64,000 nt of DNA from an uncultured Clostridia bacterium (GTDB lineage: Bacteria; Bacillota; Clostridia; UBA1381). The stretch lies in NCBI GenBank assembly GCA_934501535.1, contig CAKSUM010000004.1, forward strand, positions 1 through 64,000, in the 5' to 3' direction. Both the position numbers and the translations under genes were made by a program. Each line of letters begins with the position of its first letter. The stretch's first letter is position 1. The notes below the pieces were generated by a model. That model worked only from the letters and a program-made list of their open reading frames with translations, was not told the origin of the DNA and did no database searches. This document shows, piece by piece, positions 30,803-39,674 of the stretch.

Positions 30803-32191
30803 ATGAAATTTGCGTTATATTTCGGAAACCGAGGATTTTTCCCGGCAAGTCTGATTGCCGGAGCACGTGAGGAGATGGTGAAAGCCGTGACCGACGCCGG
30901 CTATGATTACATAATTGCGCCGGAGGAGCTGACGCGATACGGTGCGGTGGAAACGCGCCAGGAGGGCTGGAAGTATGCCGAGTGGCTGAAATCTCACGAG
31001 GGCGAGTATGACGGAGTTATTATGTCGCTGCCGAATTTCAGCGACGAAAACGGCGCGATTGCGGCGCTGGAGCATTGCGGCAAGCCGATATATATTCAGG
31101 CTTACCCGGACGAAATCGGCAAAATGGATTTTGACCACCGCCGCGATTCGTACTGCGGAAAATTCAGCATTGAGGACGTTTTTCATCAGTACGGAGTGCA
31201 GTACACGGTTTTTGCGCCGCACGTTGTTTCGCCGCTTTCAAAAGAATTTGAACAAAATCTGCATGATTTCGCCGCTGTCTGCCATGTGGTAAACGGTATG
31301 CGGCACTTCTCAATCGGCGTTCTGGGCGCGAGAACATCAAAATTTAAAACCGTGCGCTATGATGAAATCACGCTGCAAAAATACGGAATTACCTGCGAAA
31401 CTTTTGATTTGTCCGACCTTTTCTGGCGCGTGGAGCAGTACGCGGACGATGATAATAAGGTGACGGAAAGAAAAGAACATCTTAAAAATTACACCGATTT
31501 TTCGCTTGTGCCGGACGATAAGCTGACCGCGCTTGCAAAAGTGTCGGTCGTAATCGACGATTATATGCGCGAATTCCGCCTTGACTGCATAACGCTGCGC
31601 TGCTGGGAGGAAATGCAGACGGTGCTTGGCGTTGCACCGTGCGTGCTTTTGAGCGAGCTGAATGACCGCGGAATTGTTGCGTCATGCGAAATCGACCTCT
31701 GCTCGGCAATCAATATGTATTCGATGCAGCTTGCATCGGGTAAGCCGACCGCCTGTCTTGACTGGAACAACAATTACGGCGACGATGAAAACAAGGTGAT
31801 TTTGTTCCACTGCGGCTCAACCGCGCAAAAACTGATGAAATCAAAAGGACTTGTGACCGACCATAAAATGTTTGCAAAGGGCTGCCCGGGCTGCGGCTGG
31901 GGCGCGAACGAGGGCAGAATTGCCGCGTTCCCGATGACGCTTTCCAACTGCAAAACCGAGGACGGCAAGCTGACCTTCTATGTTGACGAGGGCGAATTTA
32001 CCGACGACGATATTGAAAAGGAATTTTTCGGCTGCGGCGGCGTTGCAAAAATCCCGGATTTGCAGCGTAAGCTGATAAAGCTGGGAAGATGCGGATTCAG
32101 ACACCACACAACCGTCGGCGTGGGACACATGTCGATGATTTTGAAAGAGGCATTTGAACACTATCTCGGCTACGAGGTTATGGATTTGTAA
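30803..32191 (+). CDS. L-fucose/L-arabinose isomerase-family protein
   Basis: This 462-residue protein belongs to the FucI/AraA C-terminal fold family of metal-dependent aldose-ketose isomerases. Likely metal ligands are seen in SCEIDLCSA (glutamate), CLDWNN (aspartate) and RHHTTVG (histidine). It is shorter than E. coli FucI (about 590 residues). It starts a four-gene operon with kinase, epimerase-like and aldolase genes, so it should turn an aldose into the matching ketose. Fucose, rhamnose-like sugars or a pentose are possible. The start at 30803 has GGAGA upstream within a recurring GCGGCGGA-type leader module. Confidence 0.85.
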   Translation: MKFALYFGNRGFFPASLIAGAREEMVKAVTDAGYDYIIAPEELTRYGAVETRQEGWKYAEWLKSHEGEYDGVIMSLPNFSDENGAIAALEHCGKPIYIQAYPDEIGKMDFDHRRDSYCGKFSIEDVFHQYGVQYTVFAPHVVSPLSKEFEQNLHDFAAVCHVVNGMRHFSIGVLGARTSKFKTVRYDEITLQKYGITCETFDLSDLFWRVEQYADDDNKVTERKEHLKNYTDFSLVPDDKLTALAKVSVVIDDYMREFRLDCITLRCWEEMQTVLGVAPCVLLSELNDRGIVASCEIDLCSAINMYSMQLASGKPTACLDWNNNYGDDENKVILFHCGSTAQKLMKSKGLVTDHKMFAKGCPGCGWGANEGRIAAFPMTLSNCKTEDGKLTFYVDEGEFTDDDIEKEFFGCGGVAKIPDLQRKLIKLGRCGFRHHTTVGVGHMSMILKEAFEHYLGYEVMDL

Positions 32192-32367
32192 GCTTGAGTA
32201 AAATCGCCCGAATTATCGGGGCAGTGCACGTTAATTTTTGGAAAAAGCGCATTTTGCCGCGTTTGACAGGGGCGGAAACCGATATGCGGCGCCGCTTCTG
32301 TGCAAAACGGCAATCTGAACATTTTTCGAGCTTGATAGTGGCGGAAAGGAGTTTGATTATTAAAAAT

Positions 32368-33819
32368 ATGAAAGATATTCTAATCGGCGGACTGGACATA
32401 GGCACAAGCGGCTGCAAAATCGTGCTGTATGACGCAGAGGGGCGGTTTGTGCACGATGAATACACCGAATATGACGTAACGCGAAAGGGCGGACTGCACG
32501 AAATTGACGCACGCGCGGTTTTTGATGCGGTGAAAAAGGTGATAAAAGCCGCGGACTGCAAAAATACTGCGGCAATCGCGGTTACAAGCTTCGGCGAAAC
32601 CTTTGCCATGCTTGATAAAAATGACGAGCCGTGCGCGCCGTCAATGCTGTACACCGATCCGCGCGGAAAAGAGCAGTGCGCGCGGTTGATAAACAAATTC
32701 GGCGCGGAAAATCTTGCATTCAAAACCGGCGCGAAAACGCACGAAATGTACTCACTGCCGAAAATAATGTGGATAAAAGAGAATATGCCCGAGAAGTTTG
32801 CACGCGTGGAAAAAATCCTTTTGATGCAGGACTACATCGTGTATATGCTGTGCGGAGTACGGCAGATTGACGTATCGCTTGCCGCGCGGACAATCTGCTT
32901 TGACATTGAAAACAAGTGCTGGGACAAGCAAATTTCGGATTTTGCCGGGATTGACAAAAACCTGCTTTCCGCACCCGTTCCGACAGGCACGGCGGCGGAG
33001 AAAATCAAGCCGGAGCTTGCGCGTGAGCTTGGGATTTCGGCAGATTGCGTGATAGTAAGCGGCGCGCATGACCAGATTGCGGCGATGCAAGGTGCGAATA
33101 TCCGCACGAATGAGCAGGTCATGGACGGAACGGGCACGGTTGAGTGCGTGCCGGTGCTGTTTGACAGCGTACCGCGGGATTTTGCACTCTATGAAATGGG
33201 TTATTCCTTGGCACCGCACCCCGGCGGCGGATATGCGTGCTATGTGCTGTCCTACACCGGCGGCGCGACGCTGAAATGGTTCCGCGATAGTTTTTCGGAT
33301 ATGGGTTATGCCGAGCTTGACAAAACTGTGCCTGAGGAGCCGACAGACCTGTTAATCATGCCGCATTTTGCCGGAGCCGCAACGCCGTATATGGACACAA
33401 ATTCAAAGGCGGCGATTTTGGGGCTGACGTTTGAGCATACAAAAACCGATATTTATAAGGCGTTAATGGAGGGGACGGCTTATGAAATCGCGCTCAATCT
33501 TGAAATCCTTAAAAAGCGCGGGCTTTCGGCGAAATCGGTCACGGCGACCGGCGGCGGAGCGCGGTCGGACGTGTGGCTGCAAATCAAGGCGGACGTTCTG
33601 GGGCTTGCGGTAACGGCGCTTGACGGAAAGGAAATCGGCGGCGCCGGAACGGCGATAATGGCAGGGCGCGCGGTGGGCGTGTATGATGAAAACATAATCC
33701 TCGCAAAGCCGCGAAAGACCTTTTATCCCGACGAAAAACGGCATGCGTACTACAAAAATCAGCTTGAAAAGTATAGGAAAATTTACGCGGCGGCAAGGGA
33801 GGTAATGCGTGATGAATAA
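32368..33819 (+). CDS. FGGY-family carbohydrate kinase
   Basis: This 483-residue sugar kinase has the N-terminal phosphate-binding motif GLDIGTSGCKIVLYD, the middle ATP region (VIVSGAHDQIAAMQG) and the C-terminal FGGY adenosine motif TATGGGARSDVWLQIKADVLG. It would phosphorylate the ketose made by the isomerase. The nearest in-frame ATG is used, but the GGAG site lies 16 bases upstream, so an ATT at 32359 could be the real start. The 176 bases before it keep an open frame but show no similarity to kinases. It overlaps the next gene by eight bases. Confidence 0.9.
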   Translation: MKDILIGGLDIGTSGCKIVLYDAEGRFVHDEYTEYDVTRKGGLHEIDARAVFDAVKKVIKAADCKNTAAIAVTSFGETFAMLDKNDEPCAPSMLYTDPRGKEQCARLINKFGAENLAFKTGAKTHEMYSLPKIMWIKENMPEKFARVEKILLMQDYIVYMLCGVRQIDVSLAARTICFDIENKCWDKQISDFAGIDKNLLSAPVPTGTAAEKIKPELARELGISADCVIVSGAHDQIAAMQGANIRTNEQVMDGTGTVECVPVLFDSVPRDFALYEMGYSLAPHPGGGYACYVLSYTGGATLKWFRDSFSDMGYAELDKTVPEEPTDLLIMPHFAGAATPYMDTNSKAAILGLTFEHTKTDIYKALMEGTAYEIALNLEILKKRGLSAKSVTATGGGARSDVWLQIKADVLGLAVTALDGKEIGGAGTAIMAGRAVGVYDENIILAKPRKTFYPDEKRHAYYKNQLEKYRKIYAAAREVMRDE

Positions 33820-34774
33820 ATATATCGGACATCAATCACAGATAAGCGGTGTTGACGAGGTAATTCTGGCAAAAGGCAAGGGCAAGGGCATGACGCTTTT
33901 GCAGGTGCGAAACGGCATGGGGCTTGAAATCACCTTTTCCGCCGACCGCGCGATGGATATTGCAAGGGTCAGCCTAAAGGGCGACAACCTCGGCTATTTT
34001 TCGCCGTGCGGCTATGTTGCGCCCGGATTTTACGATAACCGCGGCACGGGATTTTTAAAATCCTTTACTGCCGGATTTATGACAACGTGCGGACTGACGG
34101 CTGTCGGCTCGCCCTGCACCGATGACGGCGAGGAGCTGCCGCTGCACGGCACAATCGCAAACACACCGTGCGAGAATTATTCGTATGAGGAAACGGAAAC
34201 CGGGATAATCATAAAAGCGCAGGTGCGCGACGCGGCAATATTTGCGCATCAGCTGATTTTGGAGCGCGAATACAGAATTTCAAAAACCGAGAACAGGCTG
34301 TCACTGTGCGACAAAATCAAAAATATCGGCTCCGGCAAAACACCGCTTGAGGTGCTGTACCACTGCAACATGGGTTATCCGCTTTTGTCGGAAAACACCG
34401 TTTTGGATATTCCGGCAAGGTCGACCGAGCCGCGTAACAGCCACGCAAAAGAGGGGCTTGCCGACTGTCTGAAAATGGAGAAACCGCAGCGCGGATATGA
34501 GGAAATGTGCTATTATCACACTCTTTCCGAAGGCAGAGTGTCGGCATATAATCCCGACATAAAAAAGCGTGTTACAATTACATTTGATACAAAGGAGCTG
34601 CCGTATTTTGTGGAGTGGAAAATGATGGGTGAACATGATTATGTGCTGGGCTTGGAGCCGGGCAACTGTCTGCCGGACGGACGCAATGTAATGCGTGAGA
34701 AAGGCATACTCGAATTTTTAAAGCCGGGCAGCGAAAAGGTACATCATCTGGAATTTGATTTTGCAGAGGAATAA
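33812..34774 (+). CDS. DUF4432-type aldose epimerase-like protein
   Basis: This 320-residue protein has the beta-sandwich mutarotase-like pattern: LEITFSADRAMDIARV, PLHGTIANTP with a histidine, YHCNMGYPLL and EWKMMG, typical of DUF4432, a family linked to sugar catabolic operons. It probably interconverts sugar anomers or epimers for the pathway. The ATG at 33812 is nine bases after GGGAGG. A GTG three bases earlier is also possible. The exact reaction is not known. Confidence 0.82.
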   Translation: MNKYIGHQSQISGVDEVILAKGKGKGMTLLQVRNGMGLEITFSADRAMDIARVSLKGDNLGYFSPCGYVAPGFYDNRGTGFLKSFTAGFMTTCGLTAVGSPCTDDGEELPLHGTIANTPCENYSYEETETGIIIKAQVRDAAIFAHQLILEREYRISKTENRLSLCDKIKNIGSGKTPLEVLYHCNMGYPLLSENTVLDIPARSTEPRNSHAKEGLADCLKMEKPQRGYEEMCYYHTLSEGRVSAYNPDIKKRVTITFDTKELPYFVEWKMMGEHDYVLGLEPGNCLPDGRNVMREKGILEFLKPGSEKVHHLEFDFAEE

Positions 34775-34850
34775 ACTGCGGTTTCCCGTGCGGTGCGGCT
34801 GTGCCGGGGGAAGTGCGGAAGATTGAAATTGCAGGGAAAGGAAGATAACA

Positions 34851-35678
34851 ATGCTTGTAACATTAAAAAATATATTGAAAATCGCCGAGGCGAAAAAGTG
34901 CGCAATCGGCTCGTTCAACACGCCGAATTTTGAAAGCCTGAAAGCCGTAATCGGCGCGGCGGAGGAATTAAATCAGCCGGTAATCATAATGCACGCGCAG
35001 GTTCATGAGGAAATGGGACTTTGCAAAATGGACGAAATCGCGCCGATAATGCTGTTCATGGCAGACCGCGCGAGCGTGCCGGTGTGCGTGCACTTAGACC
35101 ACGGCACCGACCTTGATTATGTAAAAAAAGGGCTTGACTTGGGCTTTACGTCGGTTATGTATGACGGCTCGACATTGCCCGATGAAATAAATTTTGCAAA
35201 CACCGCGATTGCGGTTGAAATGGCGGCGCAAACGGGTGCGAGCGTTGAGGCGGAAATCGGCTCGATGGGCGCGCGTGAGTCGGGAGCCGGGGGCGGCGAG
35301 AGCATCTACACAACGCCGGAGGCTGCGAAGAAATTCTCGGTGGAAACGGGAATTGACGCATTAGCGTGTGCATTCGGAACGGCACACGGAATTTATTTGA
35401 AAGAGCCGAAGCTCGACTTTGCGCGGCTTGACGAGATAAACAAAATCACAAATGTGCCGATAGTAATGCACGGCGGCAGCGGCGTGAGTCATGAGGATTA
35501 CAAAAAGGTAATTGCGCTGGGCGTGCGTAAAATCAACTACTATACATACATGGCAAAAGCCGGCGGCGAGGCTGTATCGGGAAAAACCTACGGACAGTTC
35601 CATGACGCGGCAAATGACGCAATAGCGGCAATGAAAGCCGACGTAAAAAAAGCGATGTCGGTATTTTGCGGCAAATAA
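34851..35678 (+). CDS. Class II (zinc) ketose-bisphosphate aldolase-type protein
   Basis: This 275-residue TIM-barrel protein matches the fructose/tagatose-bisphosphate aldolase family. Zinc ligands are in HLDHGTD, AFGTAHG and MHGGSG, and VEAEIGSMG forms the active-site loop. In this operon it would cleave the phosphorylated ketose to dihydroxyacetone phosphate plus an aldehyde. It differs in fold from the BMC-borne aldolase/adducin-type enzyme, so the genome has two aldolase options for such sugars. A short GC-rich gap of 76 bases separates it from the epimerase gene. Confidence 0.88.
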   Translation: MLVTLKNILKIAEAKKCAIGSFNTPNFESLKAVIGAAEELNQPVIIMHAQVHEEMGLCKMDEIAPIMLFMADRASVPVCVHLDHGTDLDYVKKGLDLGFTSVMYDGSTLPDEINFANTAIAVEMAAQTGASVEAEIGSMGARESGAGGGESIYTTPEAAKKFSVETGIDALACAFGTAHGIYLKEPKLDFARLDEINKITNVPIVMHGGSGVSHEDYKKVIALGVRKINYYTYMAKAGGEAVSGKTYGQFHDAANDAIAAMKADVKKAMSVFCGK

Positions 35679-35752
35679 AAAAGACTTGCGGGGGCGGCTT
35701 TGCGGTTCGCCCCTCTTTTTTTGTGTGACGTCCGCCGGCGGAAGTCGGATTT

Positions 35753-36637
35753 TTATGCGTTATCGCGCATTTGCGCAAAATATATGCGGCGATATTCGCC
35801 GGGAGTCATGCCGGTCTTTTTCTTGAAAATCCGACAGAGATAACCGCTGTCGCAGCACCCCGTTTTTTCGGCAATTTCTTCAAGCGTGATTTTTTCGTCA
35901 TGCAGCAGCATTTTTATGCGGTTAATTCGGTTCATGCTGCGGTATTCGGTCGGGGTCATGCCGCAGTAATCGGCAAACAGCCGCTCGTAATAGCCTATGC
36001 TGATGTTACATTCGGCGGCAATTTCGCCGATGCTTTTTTGCAGATATTCGTCGCTTTCCAAAAATTTTATGCTGTCTTTTATAATGTGCGTGTCGGCGGA
36101 GGAAATTCTTTCCGCGCGGCAGTTATCCGCAATCACGCCGAAAATCGCATATGCCGCACTGAGTATGCAAAGCGGTGCGTTCGGACGGGAAAATGCGCCG
36201 ATTAATTCGTTAAAAAGCTTTTCGTAGAGCGCCGCGTGGCGGTGTGTGACGATTGAAACGTGCTTCCCGAAGGTTATGCGTTCGCCCGTTTGCGAATCGC
36301 GGCAAAGCTCATTTTTTTCACCGCGGTGAAATTCCGCGCGGCTCAGTGAAAATTCAAACAGCAGATTTTTCTGACCGCTGCCGCTGCGCGCCGGAGTGTT
36401 CTCCCACATATAGTTGCTGCCGTGCGGCATGTAAACAAGCGAACCCTGCGGTATATAAATCGGCTGCGCGCCCTTGCGGTAGCAGGTGCCGGTGGTGTCG
36501 GCGAAAAGCAAAAGCGCGTCTGTCGGGCGCGGATTGTGCATGATAAAGCGCGTTTTTCCGCTCGCGCGCTGTTCCGAGGCAAATATATCCGAAATATCAA
36601 AGCAATAGCTTCCCAGCTCGTGAAAAGAAATCTGCAT
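35753..36637 (-). CDS. AraC-family regulator with cupin-type sensor
   Basis: This 294-residue regulator has an N-terminal cupin-like segment (PRPTDALLLFADTTGTCYRKG, YIPQGSLVYMPHGSNYMWEN) and C-terminal double helix-turn-helix ending SGYLCRIFKKKTGMTPGEYRR. It is convergent with the sugar operon and divergent from a broken Gfo/Idh oxidoreductase gene. It probably regulated that gene or the sugar operon in response to a carbohydrate ligand. Confidence 0.88.
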   Translation of the reverse strand: MQISFHELGSYCFDISDIFASEQRASGKTRFIMHNPRPTDALLLFADTTGTCYRKGAQPIYIPQGSLVYMPHGSNYMWENTPARSGSGQKNLLFEFSLSRAEFHRGEKNELCRDSQTGERITFGKHVSIVTHRHAALYEKLFNELIGAFSRPNAPLCILSAAYAIFGVIADNCRAERISSADTHIIKDSIKFLESDEYLQKSIGEIAAECNISIGYYERLFADYCGMTPTEYRSMNRINRIKMLLHDEKITLEEIAEKTGCCDSGYLCRIFKKKTGMTPGEYRRIYFAQMRDNA

Positions 36638-36801
36638 GAATGTGCCGCCCCCCTTCTTTTTTGATAATTATATCATTGCGGTTTCCGCATGTCAATAGAT
36701 GTGTGAAAAAGTCCGATTTTACGGTGAAAAAATCCATTGTAAATCCTGCGGCGGAAATGTATAATATTGTATAGAACGAAATTATATAAGGAGGAGCCGA
36801 C

Positions 36802-37375
36802 ATGGAGAAAACGCTGAAAGCGGCAATTTTGGGCGCCGGGGGGGCGAGGGTGCGGCTACGGAAAGCTGATGCAGCAGCGCGGAACCGAATTTAAAATCAC
36901 TGCGGCGTGCGACATCAATCCGGAGCAGCTCGGGCGATGCGGAAAAATACTCGGGCTTGAACAAGCCGAACTTTTTTCGGACGAGGAGGAGTTCTGGAGC
37001 GAAAAAAGAGCCGACGTGCTTGTAATAGCAACCTATGACAGGTCGCATGTGCACCAGTGCGTACGGGCGATGAAAATGGGGTATGACGTGCTTTTGGAAA
37101 AGCCGGTGAGCGACTCGAGGGAGGAGCTTGTGGAGCTTTTGCGCGTGCAGGAGGAAACCGGCAGGAAGGTAGTGGTCTGTCACGAGCTGAGGTACGGCCC
37201 GGCGTTTGAAAAGCTTTATGAGCTGCTCAAAAGCGGCGTGATAGGCAGGCTTATCGCGATTGACGCCATGGAGCGCGTTGTTTACTGGCATCAGGCGCAG
37301 GCGTACGTGCGCATACAGTCGGTGACGAACGATATATGTCACCCCACGATACTGGCAAAATGCAGTCATGACCTA
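36802..37375 (+). pseudogene. Gfo/Idh/MocA-family oxidoreductase, frameshifted and truncated
   Basis: The frame opens MEKTLKAAILGAGG after a GGAGGAG site, then shifts at a run of seven G (36838-36844). Removing one G restores GRGCGYGKLMQQRG and a normal dinucleotide-binding domain (ITAACDINPEQ, VIATYDRSHVHQCVRAMKMGYDVLLEKPVS). The match ends at ILAKCSHDL, about residue 191, where a terminator-like hairpin (about 37376-37428) replaces the expected second half of roughly 200 residues. The enzyme would have been an NAD(P)-dependent sugar oxidoreductase. The single-base shift could be sequencing error, but the lost C-terminal half shows that the gene is dead. Confidence 0.85.
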
Positions 37376-37428
37376 AAGGGTGAAATACGGACATATCCGG
37401 TGTGTGCGTCCGTGTTTTCGCCCTTTTT
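37376..37428 (+). terminator. Long hairpin with U-run after the pseudogene
   Basis: AAGGG-GAAA-ACGGAC pairs with GTCCGT-TTTTC-CCCTT, followed by TTTG. It lies directly at the break point of the oxidoreductase gene. Confidence 0.6.
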
Positions 37429-37441
37429 GCGGTGCGGCGGA

Positions 37442-37939
37442 TTATTCTTTCCGCACACCGAGAATGTGTATTCCGCGCAGCTCGGCGAAATCGTACGTAT
37501 CGAGATTGCGCATGTACGCGTCATTGTCATGGGCGCAGATGTAGTAGCTGCGCTGCCCCTGCGAGTAGCCTATCATGGTCAGCACGAGCGAATGATAAAA
37601 TCTGCCGCTTTCGTTGCCGAGCTGAATTATGTCGCCGGGGAAAAGCTCCGTGAGGCCGCGTTCTTCGGCGAACGGCCCCATGCCCTCGTTTGTTGTCATG
37701 AAGTTATAGAAATAATCCACGCCCGACCAGGACGGCGATTTATCGTTTGCGCTCCTGTAGTACCAGCCGAAAGTTGGCGTGTAGTTCATCACGCCGCTGC
37801 CGGCATAGACCGACTGTGACGCAAATGCCGTGCAGTCACCGCCGATTTCGGCGTAGTCATAGTATTCGGGGTTACGCGAGAGCGCCCATCTGAGCGCATA
37901 CTGTACCGCTTTTGCGCGGTCATATTCAATTTCACGCAT
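37442..37939 (-). CDS. Putative amidase-domain protein (Amidase_6-like)
   Basis: This 165-residue protein begins YDRAKAVQYALRWALSRNPEYYDY and has GGDCTAFASQSVYAGSGVMNYTP, the signature of the putative amidase domain PF12671 with its nucleophilic cysteine. A histidine follows in FYHSLVLTM. It has no signal peptide, unlike many relatives that act on the cell wall, so it may act inside the cell or exit by another route. AAGGAG precedes the ATG. It lies 53 bases after the TRIC-type gene on the same strand. Confidence 0.85.
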   Translation of the reverse strand: MREIEYDRAKAVQYALRWALSRNPEYYDYAEIGGDCTAFASQSVYAGSGVMNYTPTFGWYYRSANDKSPSWSGVDYFYNFMTTNEGMGPFAEERGLTELFPGDIIQLGNESGRFYHSLVLTMIGYSQGQRSYYICAHDNDAYMRNLDTYDFAELRGIHILGVRKE

Positions 37940-37992
37940 GTAGCATGCTCCTTTTTGAAAAAGTCTTGTATATACTTATTCAAAAACGCGCA

Positions 37993-38634
37993 TTAATATG
38001 CCGTCGGCAGATTCCAGCGGAAGTGCGTTGCGAATATGCGCAGGAAAAACGTGGCTGCCGCGCCGATTCCGGCGGAAACCGTATAGCCCGAACCGTTCAT
38101 ATATAATATGTAAAAAATTATGCTCCCGGCAAGCGCCGCAAGCGCATAGATGCGTTTTTTCAGAATAAACGGAATTTCCTGAACCATGATGTCGCGCAGA
38201 AATCCGCCGCCTATTCCGGTAATCATGCCGACAAATACGCACAGAAATCCGTTGTCCGAAAAGCCGTAATCAATGGCGGCGAGCGTGCCGGAAACGGCGA
38301 AAACGCCCAGCCCGAGCGCGTCGGCGACGTTGTTCACGCTGTCGAGCAGCTGCTCGCGGCGGAGATAGCTGTCTTTAAAAAGGTGCGCTGCCAAAAAAAC
38401 GATAAGCGCGGTGATTATTGCGATGAAAACGTAGGAGCGGTCGGTGAAAGAGTTCGGGGGACATACCCCGAGCAGCACGTCGCGCATAATTCCTCCGCCG
38501 GTCGCGGTTATAACCGCAAGAACCGCAACGCCGAATGCGTCAACCTTTTTGCTCACAGCGACCATCGCGCCCGATATCGCAAAGGCGATAACTCCGATTA
38601 TGCTCACAAACCGCATGATTGCTTCGGTATACAT
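37993..38634 (-). CDS. TRIC/UPF0126-family membrane protein
   Basis: This 213-residue membrane protein has two copies of a three-helix unit, each with a glycine-rich signature (AFAISGAMVAVSKK...TATGGGIMRDVLLG and GVFAVSGTLAAI...GIGGGFLRDI), the hallmark of UPF0126, related to TRIC cation channels. Some bacterial members have been linked to glycine transport, others act as potassium channels. The start has GAGGTGA upstream. Confidence 0.88.
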   Translation of the reverse strand: MYTEAIMRFVSIIGVIAFAISGAMVAVSKKVDAFGVAVLAVITATGGGIMRDVLLGVCPPNSFTDRSYVFIAIITALIVFLAAHLFKDSYLRREQLLDSVNNVADALGLGVFAVSGTLAAIDYGFSDNGFLCVFVGMITGIGGGFLRDIMVQEIPFILKKRIYALAALAGSIIFYILYMNGSGYTVSAGIGAAATFFLRIFATHFRWNLPTAY

Positions 38635-38816
38635 AAAAAATCACCTCATATAAGGAATATACTATATAAATATTAACACAAGTATGTCCGTAATTCAATA
38701 TATTTTGCGGCAAAAAATCTTTTTTTTCGCGCAGGGTGAATTTGTATAAATCGTCGGCGCAGATTTGAAAAGTTTTGGGAATTTTGTAAAAAACGGAAGA
38801 AATTAATAAAATTATA

Positions 38817-38845
38817 TTGACATATGTCGCATGATGTGATATCAT
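38817..38845 (+). promoter_or_regulatory. Promoter of the xpt transcript
   Basis: TTGACA (38817-38822) and TATCAT (38840-38845) are 17 bases apart, about 20 bases before the riboswitch. Confidence 0.65.
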
Positions 38846-38866
38846 CAAAGTGTATTCATTAATATT

Positions 38867-39007
38867 TGCCGATATATACCGAAAATATGGTTCGGACGTT
38901 TCTACCACAGTGCCGTAAAAACTGTGACTATTGGTATTTTCCCGCGGTGAGGGCATTTCCTGCGGAGATAGTATTGGCAGCATGCTCCTTTTGAGGCATG
39001 TTTTTTT
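38867..39007 (+). promoter_or_regulatory. Guanine riboswitch with terminator
   Basis: The aptamer spans about 38867-38936. P1 is TGCCGA/TTGGTA, P2 is CCGAA/TTCGG with loop AATATGG, the junction is GTTTCTACC, P3 is CACAGT/ACTGTG with loop GCCGTAAA, and the last junction is ACTAT. The C in GACTAT is the specificity base that marks guanine/hypoxanthine rather than adenine binding. A terminator hairpin CATGC...GCATG with seven T (38981-39007) forms the expression platform. Guanine binding should shut off xpt. Confidence 0.93.
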
Positions 39008-39029
39008 AGTTTTTGTCGGGGTGATTACC

Positions 39030-39614
39030 ATTAAAGCATTAGAAGAAAAAATATTGAAAGACGGCAGCGTTCTTCCGGGAAACGTATTGAAAGTCGGCAG
39101 CTTTTTAAATCAGCAGATTGACATTGCGTTCATGAAGGAAATGGGAAAGGAAATTGCGCGGCTTTACGAAAATTCGGGCGTGAACAAGATTTTCACGATT
39201 GAGGCGTCGGGGATTGCGATAGCGGTTGCGGCGGCGTTTTATCTTGATGTTCCGGTTGTTTTTGCGAAAAAGCACAAGTCCGCAAATATCTCCGGCGATG
39301 TGTTCAAAACAAAGGTTGCGTCCTTTACGCACGGGACGGTTTATGACGTTGTTGTGAGCCGCGATTACATAAAACCGGAGGACAGAGTGCTGGTTGTGGA
39401 CGATTTCCTGGCAAACGGAAACGCGTTAAAGGGACTTTTTGACATAATTACGCAGGCAGGCGCGACCGCCGTGGGCGCGGCAATTGCCGTTGAAAAGGGA
39501 TTTCAGAAGGGCGGCGACGAGCTGCGTGAAAGCGGCATACGCGTGGAATCGCTCGCTATCGTCGATAAAATGACCGACGAGGGCGAGGTTGTATTCAGAC
39601 CGCAGAATAACTAA
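39030..39614 (+). CDS. xpt: Xanthine phosphoribosyltransferase, apparently with AUU start
   Basis: This 194-residue enzyme salvages xanthine (and guanine) to the nucleotide. LKVGSFLNQQID at the N terminus, VVFAKKHKS and the PRPP-binding motif VLVVDDFLANGNA match Xpt closely. Similarity to Bacillus Xpt begins at KALEEKI, and the only well-placed start there is ATT at 39030, four bases after GGTGAT, the same spacing seen for nearby ATG genes. A GTG at 39021 lies inside that ribosome binding site. Xpt of B. subtilis is also 194 residues. The guanine riboswitch controls it. Confidence 0.92.
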   Translation: MKALEEKILKDGSVLPGNVLKVGSFLNQQIDIAFMKEMGKEIARLYENSGVNKIFTIEASGIAIAVAAAFYLDVPVVFAKKHKSANISGDVFKTKVASFTHGTVYDVVVSRDYIKPEDRVLVVDDFLANGNALKGLFDIITQAGATAVGAAIAVEKGFQKGGDELRESGIRVESLAIVDKMTDEGEVVFRPQNN

Positions 39615-39674
39615 CGGTGTAAATTAAATTTACATAAATTAAAGAATTGTCGAAAGGCATGGAGGTATTCAAAA

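Noticed and set aside
37376..37819. Continuation of the oxidoreductase frame past residue 191
   Set aside because: The frame stays open, but the translation no longer resembles the family and is antisense to the intact amidase-like gene.
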